Positions 1-8,483 of a stretch of 64,000 nt of DNA are shown here, piece after piece; positions within the stretch are counted from its first letter, which is position 1, and every line of letters begins with the position of its first letter. The translations under genes and the position numbers were made by a program. Source of the DNA: Nocardiopsis sp. TSRI0078 (GTDB lineage Bacteria; Actinomycetota; Actinomycetes; Streptosporangiales; Streptosporangiaceae); NCBI RefSeq assembly GCF_001905145.1, contig NZ_LWLB01000036.1, positions 186,001 to 250,000 on the forward strand, given 5' to 3'. The notes under the pieces were generated by a model. The model was not told the origin of the DNA. It searched no databases and was given only the letters and a program-made list of their open reading frames with translations.

Positions 1-318
1 GGCGGGCTGGTTGGGAACGCCCTGCGGCGGCGGGCTCGACGCGGGGGCCGCGGTGTCCGTGCCCACCGGTGAGCCGCCGGTCGGCGGGCCGGGCCGCTCG
101 GGCTGGAAGTCCTGTGCACCTCCGGAGGGCTCGGCGCCCTCCTCCAGGTCGTGGAGCCGGTGGCGCAGGATCTCCAGGACCCCGGCCCGGTTGGCGTGGC
201 TCTCCTCGTAGTCGATCAGCTGCCGCATCTGCTCGGTGTCGAGTGAGCGGACGCGGTGCTGGAGCGTCCCGACCGGGAGTCCCTCGTATCCCTCGATCGG
301 GGGCGTGGTCTCGTGCAT
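1..318 (-). CDS. Conserved small actinobacterial protein (DUF8129-like), 3' end outside window
   Basis: The frame starts at an ATG (318-316) preceded by a GGGAGGGAG ribosome site and runs off the left edge after 106 codons without a stop. The first 65 residues carry the pattern GYEGLPVGTL, then RVRSLD, then LIDYEE-HANR and a short RL-DLEEGA stretch. I recognise this as a small conserved actinobacterial domain (DUF8129-like, sometimes called lipid-droplet-associated protein); its role is not established. After about residue 68 it becomes Pro/Gly/Ser-rich. It is divergent from the transporter at 595, so 319-594 carries both promoters; that gap is C-rich on the + strand, and I see no other gene in it. 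Confidence 0.6.
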   Translation of the reverse strand, partial: MHETTPPIEGYEGLPVGTLQHRVRSLDTEQMRQLIDYEESHANRAGVLEILRHRLHDLEEGAEPSGGAQDFQPERPGPPTGGSPVGTDTAAPASSPPPQGVPNQPA

Positions 319-594
319 CGGCGCTCCCTCCCCTTCTGCTCCGTACGACGATGGGGTGTAGGGGCACAGCTACCCGGGAGCCTGGACACGAAACAGCAGG
401 TGGAACCGGCTTTCGAGGACGATCCGAACACCTCTGGGCGGCGGGTGGGCCGTTGATGCGCCCGTCCCTTCGGAGTAACGTCGGCGCGTGGCCCTCCCCC
501 AGTACGCCGGGCGCGCTCCCGTCGGGCGCCACGGCCCCTCCCCCACCACACCCCCTCCCGTCACAACCTCCCCTCACCTCACACGGCTCCTCCC

Positions 595-1980
595 GTGACC
601 CCGCCGCTGACACGTGCACGACTCCTGGGGTACGGGGCGGGTTCGGTGGGCACCGGCGTCTTCTCCGCCCTGCCCGGCCTGCTGCTGCTCTACTACCTCA
701 CCGACGTCCTGGGTGTCCCCGCCGGGCCGGCCGGACTGGTACTGGTCCTGCCCAAGGTCTGGGACATGCTGGCCGACCCCGTGATCGGGGTGGCCAGCGA
801 CCGCGAGGCCGCGCGCACCGGCCGCCGGACCCGGCTCATGCTCACCGGCGCGCTCACCCTGCCGGTGCTGTTCGCCGCCATGTTCGCCGCGCCCGTGTCG
901 GCCCCCGTGTGGTCGGCGGTGTGGGTGGGCTGCGCGTTCTTGCTGGCCACCACGGCGTTCAACCTGTTCCAGGTTCCCTACGTCGCCCTGCCCGCGGAGA
1001 TCTCCCCGCGCCGCGACCAGCGCGCCCGCGCCATGTCGTGGCGGGTGGTGTGCCTGACCCTGGGCATCCTCGCGGCGGGCGGCCTGGCGCCGGTGGTGGT
1101 GGAGTCGGCCGGGGGCGGGCGCGCCGGCCACCTGGTGATGGGCGAGGCCATCGGCCTGCTGCTGGGCACGGCGCTGCTGGCCTCCACCGCCGGCACCCGG
1201 TGGATCGTCAGCCGTCCCGGACCGCGCGTGCTCGGTCCCGTGGCGGCCCTGCGCGCCGCGCGCGGCAACCGGGCGTTCTTCCGCCTGGCCCTCGCCTTCG
1301 CCCTCCAGGCCCTGGCGGTGTCGGTGATGCTCGCCGCCGCCCCGTACGTGGCCGCCCACCTCCTGGACGACTACGGGCTGACCTCGGCCATGTTCGTGTG
1401 CGTGGTCGGTCCCAGCCTGGTGGCGGTCCCCGCCTGGTCCGCCGCCGCACGCCGGTTCGGCACGGTGCGCTGCTACCTGGCGGCGGTGGCCGCGATAGCC
1501 GCCTCGGCCCTGCTGCTCCTCCCGGCGGTGCTGAGCGAGCAGGCCGTGCCCGTGCTGGCGGTGACCGGCCTGGTGGGCCTGTGCTACACCGGCCTGCAGC
1601 TGCTGCCCCTGTCGCTGCTCCCCGAGACCGTGCGCGAGGACGCCGGGCGCAGCGGGCAGGCCCAGGCGGGCACGTTCACCGGGATGTGGACGGGCCTGGA
1701 GACCGGAGCGATGGCGCTGGGGCCGGGACTGTTCGCGGCGGTGCTGGGCCTGACGGCGTTCCGCTCCGCCGAGGCGTCGGCGGCGGTGGCCCAGCCCGAC
1801 AGCGCCCTGGCCGGCATCGGCGCGGGGTTCAGCCTGCTGCCCGCCGCATTGTTCCTGGCGAGCCTGCCGCCGCTGCTCGCCCTCCGCCGCGGGCGCCTGG
1901 ACGACCGCCCCCTCGAACACACCGGCACCGACCCCGGCGCCGCACCCGACACCGACCCCGGAGACCGCAGTGCCACCTGA
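595..1980 (+). CDS. MFS transporter, GPH (MelB-like) sugar:cation symporter type
   Basis: 461 residues with about 12 hydrophobic segments. Residues 56-80 (VWDMLADPVIG ... SDREAARTGRRT) match the loop-2/3 signature of the glycoside-pentoside-hexuronide:cation symporter family (WD-xxDPxxGxxSDRT-RWGRR). The family imports sugars or related solutes with H+ or Na+; the substrate here cannot be read from sequence. The GTG start has no good Shine-Dalgarno, only a C-rich leader. The 3' end overlaps the start of the next gene by 11 nt, so the two are probably co-translated, suggesting the transported solute or its product relates to the lyase-like enzyme downstream. The C-terminal tail is hydrophilic and Asp/Pro-rich. 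Confidence 0.8.
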   Translation: MTPPLTRARLLGYGAGSVGTGVFSALPGLLLLYYLTDVLGVPAGPAGLVLVLPKVWDMLADPVIGVASDREAARTGRRTRLMLTGALTLPVLFAAMFAAPVSAPVWSAVWVGCAFLLATTAFNLFQVPYVALPAEISPRRDQRARAMSWRVVCLTLGILAAGGLAPVVVESAGGGRAGHLVMGEAIGLLLGTALLASTAGTRWIVSRPGPRVLGPVAALRAARGNRAFFRLALAFALQALAVSVMLAAAPYVAAHLLDDYGLTSAMFVCVVGPSLVAVPAWSAAARRFGTVRCYLAAVAAIAASALLLLPAVLSEQAVPVLAVTGLVGLCYTGLQLLPLSLLPETVREDAGRSGQAQAGTFTGMWTGLETGAMALGPGLFAAVLGLTAFRSAEASAAVAQPDSALAGIGAGFSLLPAALFLASLPPLLALRRGRLDDRPLEHTGTDPGAAPDTDPGDRSAT

Positions 1981-3409
1981 GCCGCTACCCGAGTCCGGAC
2001 GCTCCACCGACGACCTGCTCGCCGAACTCTCCCGCCTCCGGGAGGGCGACCTGCCCGTGCGCGAGGGGCGGGTGGCCGCCTACGTGTACGACCCGGGCCG
2101 GCCGGATGCGCGCGAGGCCGGGCACCGCGCGTACATGGAGATGGTCGAGGTCAACGGCCTGGACCCCACGGCCTTCCCGAGCACCGTGGCCCTGGAGCGG
2201 TGGGTGGTGGGCGCGGTCGCCTCCGTCCTGGGCGGTGACGCGTCCACACCCGGGATCTTCACCAGCGGCGGCACCGAGTCGATCATGCTGGCGGTCAAGG
2301 CCGCCCGCGACACCCGCCCCGCCCGGGGGCGCGGCGAGGTCGTCCTGCCGGTGACCGCGCACCCGGCGTTCCGCAAGGCCTGCCACTACCTGGGACTGGA
2401 CCCGGTGACCGTCCCGGTGGACCCCGAGAGCCTGCGCGCGGCCCCCGGAGCCGTGGCCGGGGCCCTCACACCGCGCACCGTGATGGTGGTGGCGTCGGCG
2501 CCGTCCTACCCGCACGGCGTGGTCGACCCGGTGGCGGAGATCGCCGCGCTGGCCGCCGGGCGGGGCGTGCTCTGCCACGTGGACGCCTGCGTGGGCGGCT
2601 GGGTGCTGCCGTGGCTGGAGGAGGGCTCGGCTCCCCCGTTCGACCTGTCGGTGCCCGGGGTCACCTCGCTCTCCTGCGACCTGCACAAGTACGGGTACAC
2701 GCCCAAGGGCGCCTCGGTGGTGCTGTTCGCCGACGGGCGGCTGCGCAGGGGCGCCTACTACGCCGGCGCCGACTGGCCCGGGTACACGGTCGTCAACTCC
2801 ACCGTGCAGAGCAGCAAGGGCGCCGGGCCGCTGGCCGGGGCCTGGGCCACCCTGAACGCGCTGGGCGCCTCGGGGTACCGGGAGCTGGCCCGGGAGGCGA
2901 TGGCCGCCGCGCGCCGCCTGCGTGAGGGTGTGGCGCGGATCCCCGGGCTGCGGGTGCTGGGCGACCCGGACGCGCCGCTGGTGGCGCTGGCCTCGGACGA
3001 GGTGGACGTGTTCGTGCTCGCCGACAGGGTCGCGGAGTCGGGCTGGTTCCTGCAGCCGCAGCTGTCCTACGCGGGGATCCCCGCCAACCTGCACCTGACC
3101 CTGACCGGGGTGTCGCTGGCGGGGGTGGAGGCGCTGCTGGAGGTGCTCGCCGAGGCGGTCCCGGCGGTGCGGGGCGTGCGCCCGCGGGTCCCCGAGGGCC
3201 TGGCCGAGGCGGTCTCCGCGCTGGACCTGTCCTCCCTGGACGACCGGGGGTTCGCGGAGCTGCTGGCCTCGGTGGGGGTGGACCTGTCGGGCCCCGGCGG
3301 TTCGGGGACGGCCGTGGTCAACACGGTGCTGGACGGCCTCGAACCGTCGGTGCGCGAGGCCCTGCTGGTGCGCTTCCTCTCCGCGCTGTACTCTCCGCAC
3401 GCCGGTTGA
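1970..3409 (+). CDS. PLP-dependent lyase/decarboxylase, sphingosine-1-phosphate-lyase-like
   Basis: 479 residues, fold type I PLP enzyme of the group II decarboxylase superfamily. The sequence shows TSGGTES (98-104, phosphate binding), TAHPAF (129-134, ring-stacking His131), HVDACVGG (203-210, Asp for the pyridine N) and SCDLHKYGYTPKG (235-247) with Schiff-base Lys240. The HVDAC-GG and DLHKYGYTPKG forms are those of sphingosine-1-phosphate lyases rather than glutamate decarboxylases. Known relatives cleave phosphorylated long-chain bases or decarboxylate amino acids; which applies here is uncertain. The GTG start lies inside the end of the transporter gene (11-nt overlap). The last 90 residues are a low-similarity extension. 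Confidence 0.82.
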   Translation: MPPEPLPESGRSTDDLLAELSRLREGDLPVREGRVAAYVYDPGRPDAREAGHRAYMEMVEVNGLDPTAFPSTVALERWVVGAVASVLGGDASTPGIFTSGGTESIMLAVKAARDTRPARGRGEVVLPVTAHPAFRKACHYLGLDPVTVPVDPESLRAAPGAVAGALTPRTVMVVASAPSYPHGVVDPVAEIAALAAGRGVLCHVDACVGGWVLPWLEEGSAPPFDLSVPGVTSLSCDLHKYGYTPKGASVVLFADGRLRRGAYYAGADWPGYTVVNSTVQSSKGAGPLAGAWATLNALGASGYRELAREAMAAARRLREGVARIPGLRVLGDPDAPLVALASDEVDVFVLADRVAESGWFLQPQLSYAGIPANLHLTLTGVSLAGVEALLEVLAEAVPAVRGVRPRVPEGLAEAVSALDLSSLDDRGFAELLASVGVDLSGPGGSGTAVVNTVLDGLEPSVREALLVRFLSALYSPHAG

Positions 3410-3582
3410 CCGGGCCGCGCCGCCCGGCCCGGCCCGATTGGTTGCCTCGCACGCCGTTCACCGCGGGGGCCGCCCGCGCGGGATACTGCGACCGCGCGGC
3501 TCCGGCCGGCGCACGGCCCCGGCGGGGAGAGCGCCCCGTCCGCGCTCCGACGAGCGCCCAGCCACATGAGAGAGAAGGACAG

Positions 3583-4578
3583 ATGACCTACGTCGCCGCC
3601 CCGACGCGGTACGAGACGATGCCCTACCGCAGGTGCGGCCGCAGCGGCCTGCGCCTGCCCGCCCTGTCCCTGGGCCTGTGGCACAACTTCGGCCACGACC
3701 GCGGCATCGAGAGCCAGAGCGACATCATCCTGCGCGCGTTCGACCTGGGTGTGACCCACTTCGACCTGGCCAACAACTACGGTCCCCCGCCCGGGTCGGC
3801 CGAGGAGAACTTCGGCCGGGTCATGGCCCGCGACCTGCGCCCCTACCGCGACGAGATCGTGGTCTCGACCAAGGCCGGGTTCCTGATGTGGCCCGGCCCC
3901 TACGGCGAGTGGGGCTCGCGCAAGAACCTGCTGGCCAGCCTGGACCAGAGCCTGGAGCGCATGGGCCTGGAGTACGTGGACGTCTTCTACCACCACCGGC
4001 CCGACCCCGACACCCCGCTGGAGGAGTCCATGGGCGCGCTGGACACGGCGGTGCGCCAGGGCAAGGCCCTGTACGCGGGCGTGTCCAACTACTCCCCCGA
4101 GCGGACCCGCGAGGCCGCGGCCATCCTGCGCGACCTGGGCACGCCGATGCTCATCCACCAGCCCTCCTACTCGATGTTCAACCGGTGGGTGGAGGACGGC
4201 CTGCTCGACGTCCTCGACGAGGTCGGCGCGGGCTCCATCGCCTACTCCCCGCTGTCGCAGGGGCTGCTGACCGACCGGTACCTCGACGGCGTGCCGGAGG
4301 GCTCGAGGGCGGCCGGGAGCAGCCCGTTCCTGACCGCCGAGGGCATCACCGAGGAGGTGCTGCGGCGGGTGCGCGCGCTCAACGCCGTCGCCGAGCGCCG
4401 CGGGCAGTCGCTGGCCCAGATGGCGCTGGCCTGGGTGCTGCGCGGCGAGCGGGTGACCTCGGCGGTGATCGGCGCGAGCAGCGTCTCCCAGCTGGAGGAC
4501 AACGTGGCGGCGGTCGGCAACCTGGAGTTCGACGCGAAGGAGCTGGCCGAGATCGACGAGTACGCCCGCGCGGACTGA
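3583..4578 (+). CDS. Aldo/keto reductase (YghZ / L-glyceraldehyde-3-phosphate reductase type)
   Basis: 331 residues, usual AKR14 length. The catalytic tetrad is visible: Asp61 and Tyr66 (FDLANNYG), Lys97 (STKAGF) and His138 (FYHHRPD). The NADPH-binding C-terminal region has VIGASS-SQLEDN. YghZ-type enzymes reduce L-glyceraldehyde 3-phosphate and methylglyoxal-like aldehydes with NADPH. The ATG at 3583 is chosen over the longer open frame because it follows GAGAGAAGGA and gives the family N-terminus (YRRCGRSGLRLP). A reductase next to a lyase of the S1P-lyase type could handle the aldehyde product, but a 173-nt gap separates them, so this is only an inference. Confidence 0.88.
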   Translation: MTYVAAPTRYETMPYRRCGRSGLRLPALSLGLWHNFGHDRGIESQSDIILRAFDLGVTHFDLANNYGPPPGSAEENFGRVMARDLRPYRDEIVVSTKAGFLMWPGPYGEWGSRKNLLASLDQSLERMGLEYVDVFYHHRPDPDTPLEESMGALDTAVRQGKALYAGVSNYSPERTREAAAILRDLGTPMLIHQPSYSMFNRWVEDGLLDVLDEVGAGSIAYSPLSQGLLTDRYLDGVPEGSRAAGSSPFLTAEGITEEVLRRVRALNAVAERRGQSLAQMALAWVLRGERVTSAVIGASSVSQLEDNVAAVGNLEFDAKELAEIDEYARAD

Positions 4579-4581
4579 CCC

Positions 4582-4866
4582 GTGCCGGGGCGGCCCGACC
4601 CGCCCGCGCCGGCGCCCTCCGGGCGGTCGGCACCGGCCGGAAGGGCCGGCACGGGCCGCCCCGGAGGGGACCCGACGGGGTCCTCCCGGCAGGAGCCGAG
4701 GGGACTCCGGACAGGCCCGTCGGGACTCTCCCGCCAGGAGCCGGGAGGGCGCTCCGAGGGTGTCGTCCCAGGTCGTACGGGCCCCCTTCCAGTGGCCACC
4801 GCGCTGACCAGTACCTCCGCCCTGTGGGACGAAACACTTCCGGTTTGGAGCAGCGATCACGGGTAG
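4582..4866 (+). CDS. Doubtful 94-codon ORF with a 15-codon repeat, upstream of the ATP-grasp gene
   Basis: An open frame starts at a GTG three nt after the reductase stop and ends 47 nt before the ATP-grasp gene. It is Gly/Pro/Ser/Arg-rich, as expected of translated non-coding GC-rich DNA, but contains two tandem copies of a 15-residue unit centred on SRQEP. Its C-terminus (LPVATALTSTSALWDETLPV) is less biased. No clear ribosome site is seen. It fills the 335-nt gap 4579-4913, which otherwise holds short hairpins and an AT-richer stretch before 4914. Either a real small protein or an intergenic repeat. Confidence 0.2.
   Translation: MPGRPDPPAPAPSGRSAPAGRAGTGRPGGDPTGSSRQEPRGLRTGPSGLSRQEPGGRSEGVVPGRTGPLPVATALTSTSALWDETLPVWSSDHG
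4671..4756 (+). repeat. Imperfect tandem direct repeat, two copies, 45-nt period
   Basis: Copy 1 begins at 4671 (CCCGACGGGG) and copy 2 at 4716 (CCCGTCGGGA). Counting by eye, 23 of the first 28 positions agree, including an identical AGGAGCCG core; both end in a CTCCG. The period of 45 nt is a multiple of three. Each copy can also fold back on itself (for example GGACCC/GGGTCC around 4669-4683), so a transcript attenuator is an alternative to coding. Confidence 0.55.
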
Positions 4867-4913
4867 TCGCATCTGTACGCACCTGAAGATCACAGTCCTA
4901 TTACGAGAAGGCG

Positions 4914-6233
4914 GTGCAGGCAGCTGTGAAGAACGTGTTCGTGGTCGGTCTGGACGAACGGAACCTGGAGATCCTGCGCAGAACCCCCACGGGGCGTCAG
5001 TGTCGGTTCCACCAACTGCTGGACCTGGACGAGCTCCAGACCGGTGAGGTGGACATCAACGCACTGGTGGCCAAGGCGGAGCGGATCCTGGACGACTTCG
5101 ACGGCTCCGTCGACGCGATCGTCGGCTACTGGGACTTCCCCGTGACCCTGCTCGTGCCCATCCTGTGCTCCAGCCGCGGCCTGCCCTCGGCGTCACTGGA
5201 GTCCTTCGTCAAGTGCGAGCACAAGTACTGGAGCAGGCTGCTGCAGAGCGAGGTCATCGACGAGCACCCGCCCTTCGCCCTGGTCGACCTCAACGACGAG
5301 AACGTCAAGCCCCCCGAGAGCCCCGGCTATCCGATGTGGCTCAAGCCGGTGAAGTCGGCCTCCTCCCTGCTGGCCTTCCGCGTCGAGAGCGACGAGGATT
5401 TCTACGAGGCCGTGGAGAAGCTGCGCGAGGGCATCGACACGATCGGGCGGCCCTTCGAGCAGATCCTGGACCGGGTGGACCTTCCCCCGGAGATCTCCTC
5501 CGTGGGCGGGCGCACCTGCCTGGCCGAGGCCGCCATGCACGGCGTGCAGGCCGCGGTCGAGGGTTACGTGTACAAGGGCGAGATCGTGGTCTACGGCTCC
5601 CTGGACTCGGTCGACTACCCCGCCAGCCCGGTGTTCCTGCGGCACCAGTACCCCTCGGAACTGCCCGAGGAGGTGCGCGAGCGGATGCGCGACGTCGCCG
5701 TCAAGGTCATCGGGAAGTCCGGGATGGACAACGCCACCTTCAGCATCGAGTTCTTCTACGACCCGGTCGAGGAGGGCCTCAACCTCCTGGAGGTCAACAC
5801 CCGCCACTCCCAGTCCCACGCGAGGCTCTTCGAACTGGTGGACGGGGTCTCCAACCACGAGCGCATGCTCCGGCTGGCCCTCGGGCAGGACCCGCGCCTG
5901 CCCGACGACATGCACGGCGAGTTCAACGTGGCCGCGGAGTGGTACTACCGCAGGTTCGACGACGCCGTCGTCGTGCGCGTGCCCACCCCGGAGGAGACCG
6001 CCGAGATCGAGGAGTCCCTGCCCGGCCTGAGCATCGACGAGATCGTGCCCGAGCAGGGTGAACGCCTCTCGGAGATGGCCTTCCAGGACAGCTACAGCTA
6101 CGAGCTCGCCAAGATCACCATCGGCGCCGAGGACGACACCGAGATGCGCGCCAAGTACGAGCGCTGCGTGGAGGAGATGCGGTTCGAGTTCTTCGAGGAG
6201 GGCGACTCCCCCGCCAGGACCGTCCAGCACTGA
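4914..6233 (+). CDS. ATP-grasp ligase, biotin-carboxylase-like family, paired with CocE/NonD hydrolase
   Basis: 439 residues (435 if the in-frame GTG at 4926 is used, which would place GAGAAGG 14 nt upstream; the GTG at 4914 is only 2 nt from it). The ATP-grasp fold is supported by MWLKPVKSASS (141-151, ATP-binding Lys144), the central AVEGYVYKGEIVVYGS strand region (214-229) and the metal/ATP site Glu279 (FSIEFFY) and Glu293-Asn295 (LLEVNTRHSQSH). Such enzymes activate a carboxylate as acyl phosphate and join it to a nucleophile, often an amine. The hydrolase at 6262 follows after 28 nt, so the two are probably one operon. Substrates are unknown. Confidence 0.8.
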   Translation: MQAAVKNVFVVGLDERNLEILRRTPTGRQCRFHQLLDLDELQTGEVDINALVAKAERILDDFDGSVDAIVGYWDFPVTLLVPILCSSRGLPSASLESFVKCEHKYWSRLLQSEVIDEHPPFALVDLNDENVKPPESPGYPMWLKPVKSASSLLAFRVESDEDFYEAVEKLREGIDTIGRPFEQILDRVDLPPEISSVGGRTCLAEAAMHGVQAAVEGYVYKGEIVVYGSLDSVDYPASPVFLRHQYPSELPEEVRERMRDVAVKVIGKSGMDNATFSIEFFYDPVEEGLNLLEVNTRHSQSHARLFELVDGVSNHERMLRLALGQDPRLPDDMHGEFNVAAEWYYRRFDDAVVVRVPTPEETAEIEESLPGLSIDEIVPEQGERLSEMAFQDSYSYELAKITIGAEDDTEMRAKYERCVEEMRFEFFEEGDSPARTVQH

Positions 6234-6261
6234 AGCCAGCACCGAAGGGAGGCCCCCGTCC

Positions 6262-8286
6262 ATGCACGTGGTCAAGAACCTGCCGCACGCCCTTCACACC
6301 GACGAACACCTGTGGATCCCCATGTCGGACGGCGTGCGGCTGGCCGCCAAGGTGTGGCGTCCCACCTCCTCGGACGCGACACCGGTACCGGCGGTGCTGG
6401 AGTACATCCCCTACCGCAGGCGCGACCTGACGGCCGTGCGTGACTCCATGCACCACCCCTACATCGCCGGGCACGGCTACGCCTGCGTCCGCGTGGACCT
6501 GCGCGGAACCGGTGACTCCGAGGGCGTGCTCACCGACGAGTACCTGGAACGCGAGCAGCAGGACGCCGAGGAGATCCTGGCCTGGCTGGCCGAACAGCCC
6601 TGGTGCGACGGCAGCACCAGCATGCTGGGGCTGTCCTGGGGCGCATTCGCCGCCCTTCAGGTGGCGGCGCGGCAGCCGCCCAGCCTCGGCACCATCATCA
6701 TCAGCTCCTTCACCGACGACCGCTACGGCGACGACTTCCACTACATGGGCGGCTGCCTGCTCTCGGACAACCTCGCCGAGGCGGGGACGATGTTCTCCGC
6801 CTCCACCCTGCCCCCCGACCCGGTCATCGTCGGCGAGGAGTGGCGGCGGATGTGGCACGAGCGGCTGGACGCCAGCAAGCCGTGGGTGCTGGAGTGGCTG
6901 CGCCACCAGCACCGCGACGACTACTGGCGACACGCGTCGGTGTCGGAGGACTACTCCGAGGTGCGCTGCCCCGTCCTGGCCTCCAGCGGGTGGGCCGACG
7001 GCTACTCCAACGCCGTCCTGCGGCTCCTGTGGGCCCTGAAGGCCCCCGCCAAGGGTCTGGTCGGCCCCTGGTCGCACCGCTACCCGCACATGGGCTACCC
7101 GGGCCCGGCGATCGGCTACCTCCAGGAAGTCGTGCGCTGGCTGGACCACTGGCTCAAGGGCGTGGACAACGGCGTCGACAAGGGCCCGGTCCTCTGGGCG
7201 TGGATGCAGAACAGCGTTCCGCCCTCCACCTCCTACCACGAGCGTCCCGGCCGGTGGGTGAGCGAGGACGAGTGGCCCTCGCCGAACGTGAAGTACACCC
7301 CCTACCCCCTGGCCAAGTACAGGATGGGCCTCCCCGGGGAGAAGATCGAGAGCGAGTCACTGACCCTGCGGTCCCCGCTGACCGTGGGCCAGTTCGCGGG
7401 CAAGTGGGCCTCCTACAACGCTCCGCCCGACCTGCCCTACGACCAGCGCGAGGAGGACGGCGGCTCCCTGGTCTTCGACAGCGACGTCCTGTCGGAGGAC
7501 GTGGAGATCCTGGGCTCCGCCGCGGTCGAACTGGAGGTCTCGGTCACCGAGCCCGTGGCCATGATCGCGGCCAGGCTGGTCGACGTCGACCCCGAGGGCA
7601 GCGCCACGCGCGTGACCTACGGGCTGCTCAACCTCACCCACCGCAACGGGCACGAGCACCCCGAGATCATGGAGCCGGGCGAGATCCACCGGGTGAGGCT
7701 GACGATGAACGGCGTCGCGCAGGTGTTCCCGGCCGGCCACCGGATCCGGTTGTCGCTCTCCACCTCCTACTGGCCGCTGGCCTGGCCGCCGCCGCGTCCG
7801 GTGATGCTGACGGTGCACCCGCAGAACAGCAACCTGATCCTGCCGGTGCGCCCGCGCCCCGAGACCGACGAGTCCGATCCGCAGCCCTTCGAGGAGCCGG
7901 AGTCGACGCCGGAGATCTCCACCACGCGCAGGGAGAAGCCGGAGCACCGCTGGACCGTCCACCGCGACCTGGTGGACACCCACTCCTCGCTGGAGATCGT
8001 CAAGGACGGGGGCATCCTGCACTTCGACGACATCGACCTGGACGTCGGACGGCGCGCCTACGAGCTCTACGAGTCCGTGGCCGGCGACTTCACCTCCGCG
8101 CGCGGACAGTCGACGTGGACGGTCCGCTTCGCCCGCGGGGACTGGCGTACCCGGACCGAGACCCACACGACGCTGGAGTGCACGGAGACCGACTTCCGTG
8201 TGTACGCGACCCTGGACGCCTTCGAGAACGACGAAAGGATCTTCTCCCGGCAGTGGCGGGAGACGGTGCCCCGGGACCACCTGTGA
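6262..8286 (+). CDS. CocE/NonD family serine hydrolase (X-Pro dipeptidyl-peptidase fold)
   Basis: 674 residues. The N-terminal alpha/beta-hydrolase part has the family start (IPMSDGVRLAAKVWRP), the oxyanion region RVDLRGTGDSEG, nucleophile Ser125 in GLSWGAF, a candidate Asp in SGWADGYSN and His in PWSHRYPHMG. The C-terminal half is the PepX-C jelly roll (LTLRSPLTVG ... YWPLAWPPP), followed by an extra C-terminal region of about 130 residues with RWTVHRDL and WRTRTETHT. The family hydrolyses esters, acylated amines or N-terminal dipeptides. ATG 6262 follows GAAGGGAGG. Pairing with the ATP-grasp gene suggests one makes and the other cleaves the same amide or ester class. Confidence 0.85.
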   Translation: MHVVKNLPHALHTDEHLWIPMSDGVRLAAKVWRPTSSDATPVPAVLEYIPYRRRDLTAVRDSMHHPYIAGHGYACVRVDLRGTGDSEGVLTDEYLEREQQDAEEILAWLAEQPWCDGSTSMLGLSWGAFAALQVAARQPPSLGTIIISSFTDDRYGDDFHYMGGCLLSDNLAEAGTMFSASTLPPDPVIVGEEWRRMWHERLDASKPWVLEWLRHQHRDDYWRHASVSEDYSEVRCPVLASSGWADGYSNAVLRLLWALKAPAKGLVGPWSHRYPHMGYPGPAIGYLQEVVRWLDHWLKGVDNGVDKGPVLWAWMQNSVPPSTSYHERPGRWVSEDEWPSPNVKYTPYPLAKYRMGLPGEKIESESLTLRSPLTVGQFAGKWASYNAPPDLPYDQREEDGGSLVFDSDVLSEDVEILGSAAVELEVSVTEPVAMIAARLVDVDPEGSATRVTYGLLNLTHRNGHEHPEIMEPGEIHRVRLTMNGVAQVFPAGHRIRLSLSTSYWPLAWPPPRPVMLTVHPQNSNLILPVRPRPETDESDPQPFEEPESTPEISTTRREKPEHRWTVHRDLVDTHSSLEIVKDGGILHFDDIDLDVGRRAYELYESVAGDFTSARGQSTWTVRFARGDWRTRTETHTTLECTETDFRVYATLDAFENDERIFSRQWRETVPRDHL

Positions 8287-8292
8287 CCGGAT

Positions 8293-8331
8293 CCCGGACG
8301 CGGTGGCCGACGACCGGCGGCCGCGTCCGGG
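8293..8331 (+). terminator. Hairpin terminator after the ATP-grasp/hydrolase pair
   Basis: Perfect 11-bp inverted repeat CCCGGACGCGG (8293-8303) / CCGCGTCCGGG (8321-8331), 17-nt loop, starting 7 nt after the hydrolase stop. There is no U-tract, which is common for actinomycete terminators. It implies that the P450 gene is a separate transcript or is partly attenuated. Confidence 0.55.
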
Positions 8332-8483
8332 CACGGGGGCCGCGGGGCCCGCGGGCGTAGGCCCGAAGCGGTGGCCGGAAGGCGGGACCCTCGGCGGAGG
8401 GGCCCAAGGAACGGGAAAGGCCCGGGCGGAGGGGTCCGGGGACAGAGTCCGGGAGCGGACCGATCGAGGGGGGAACGGTTCCG

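Noticed and set aside
3067..4893. A 608-codon minus-strand frame over the lyase and reductase genes
   Set aside because: Antisense shadow; the + strand genes have complete domain signatures.
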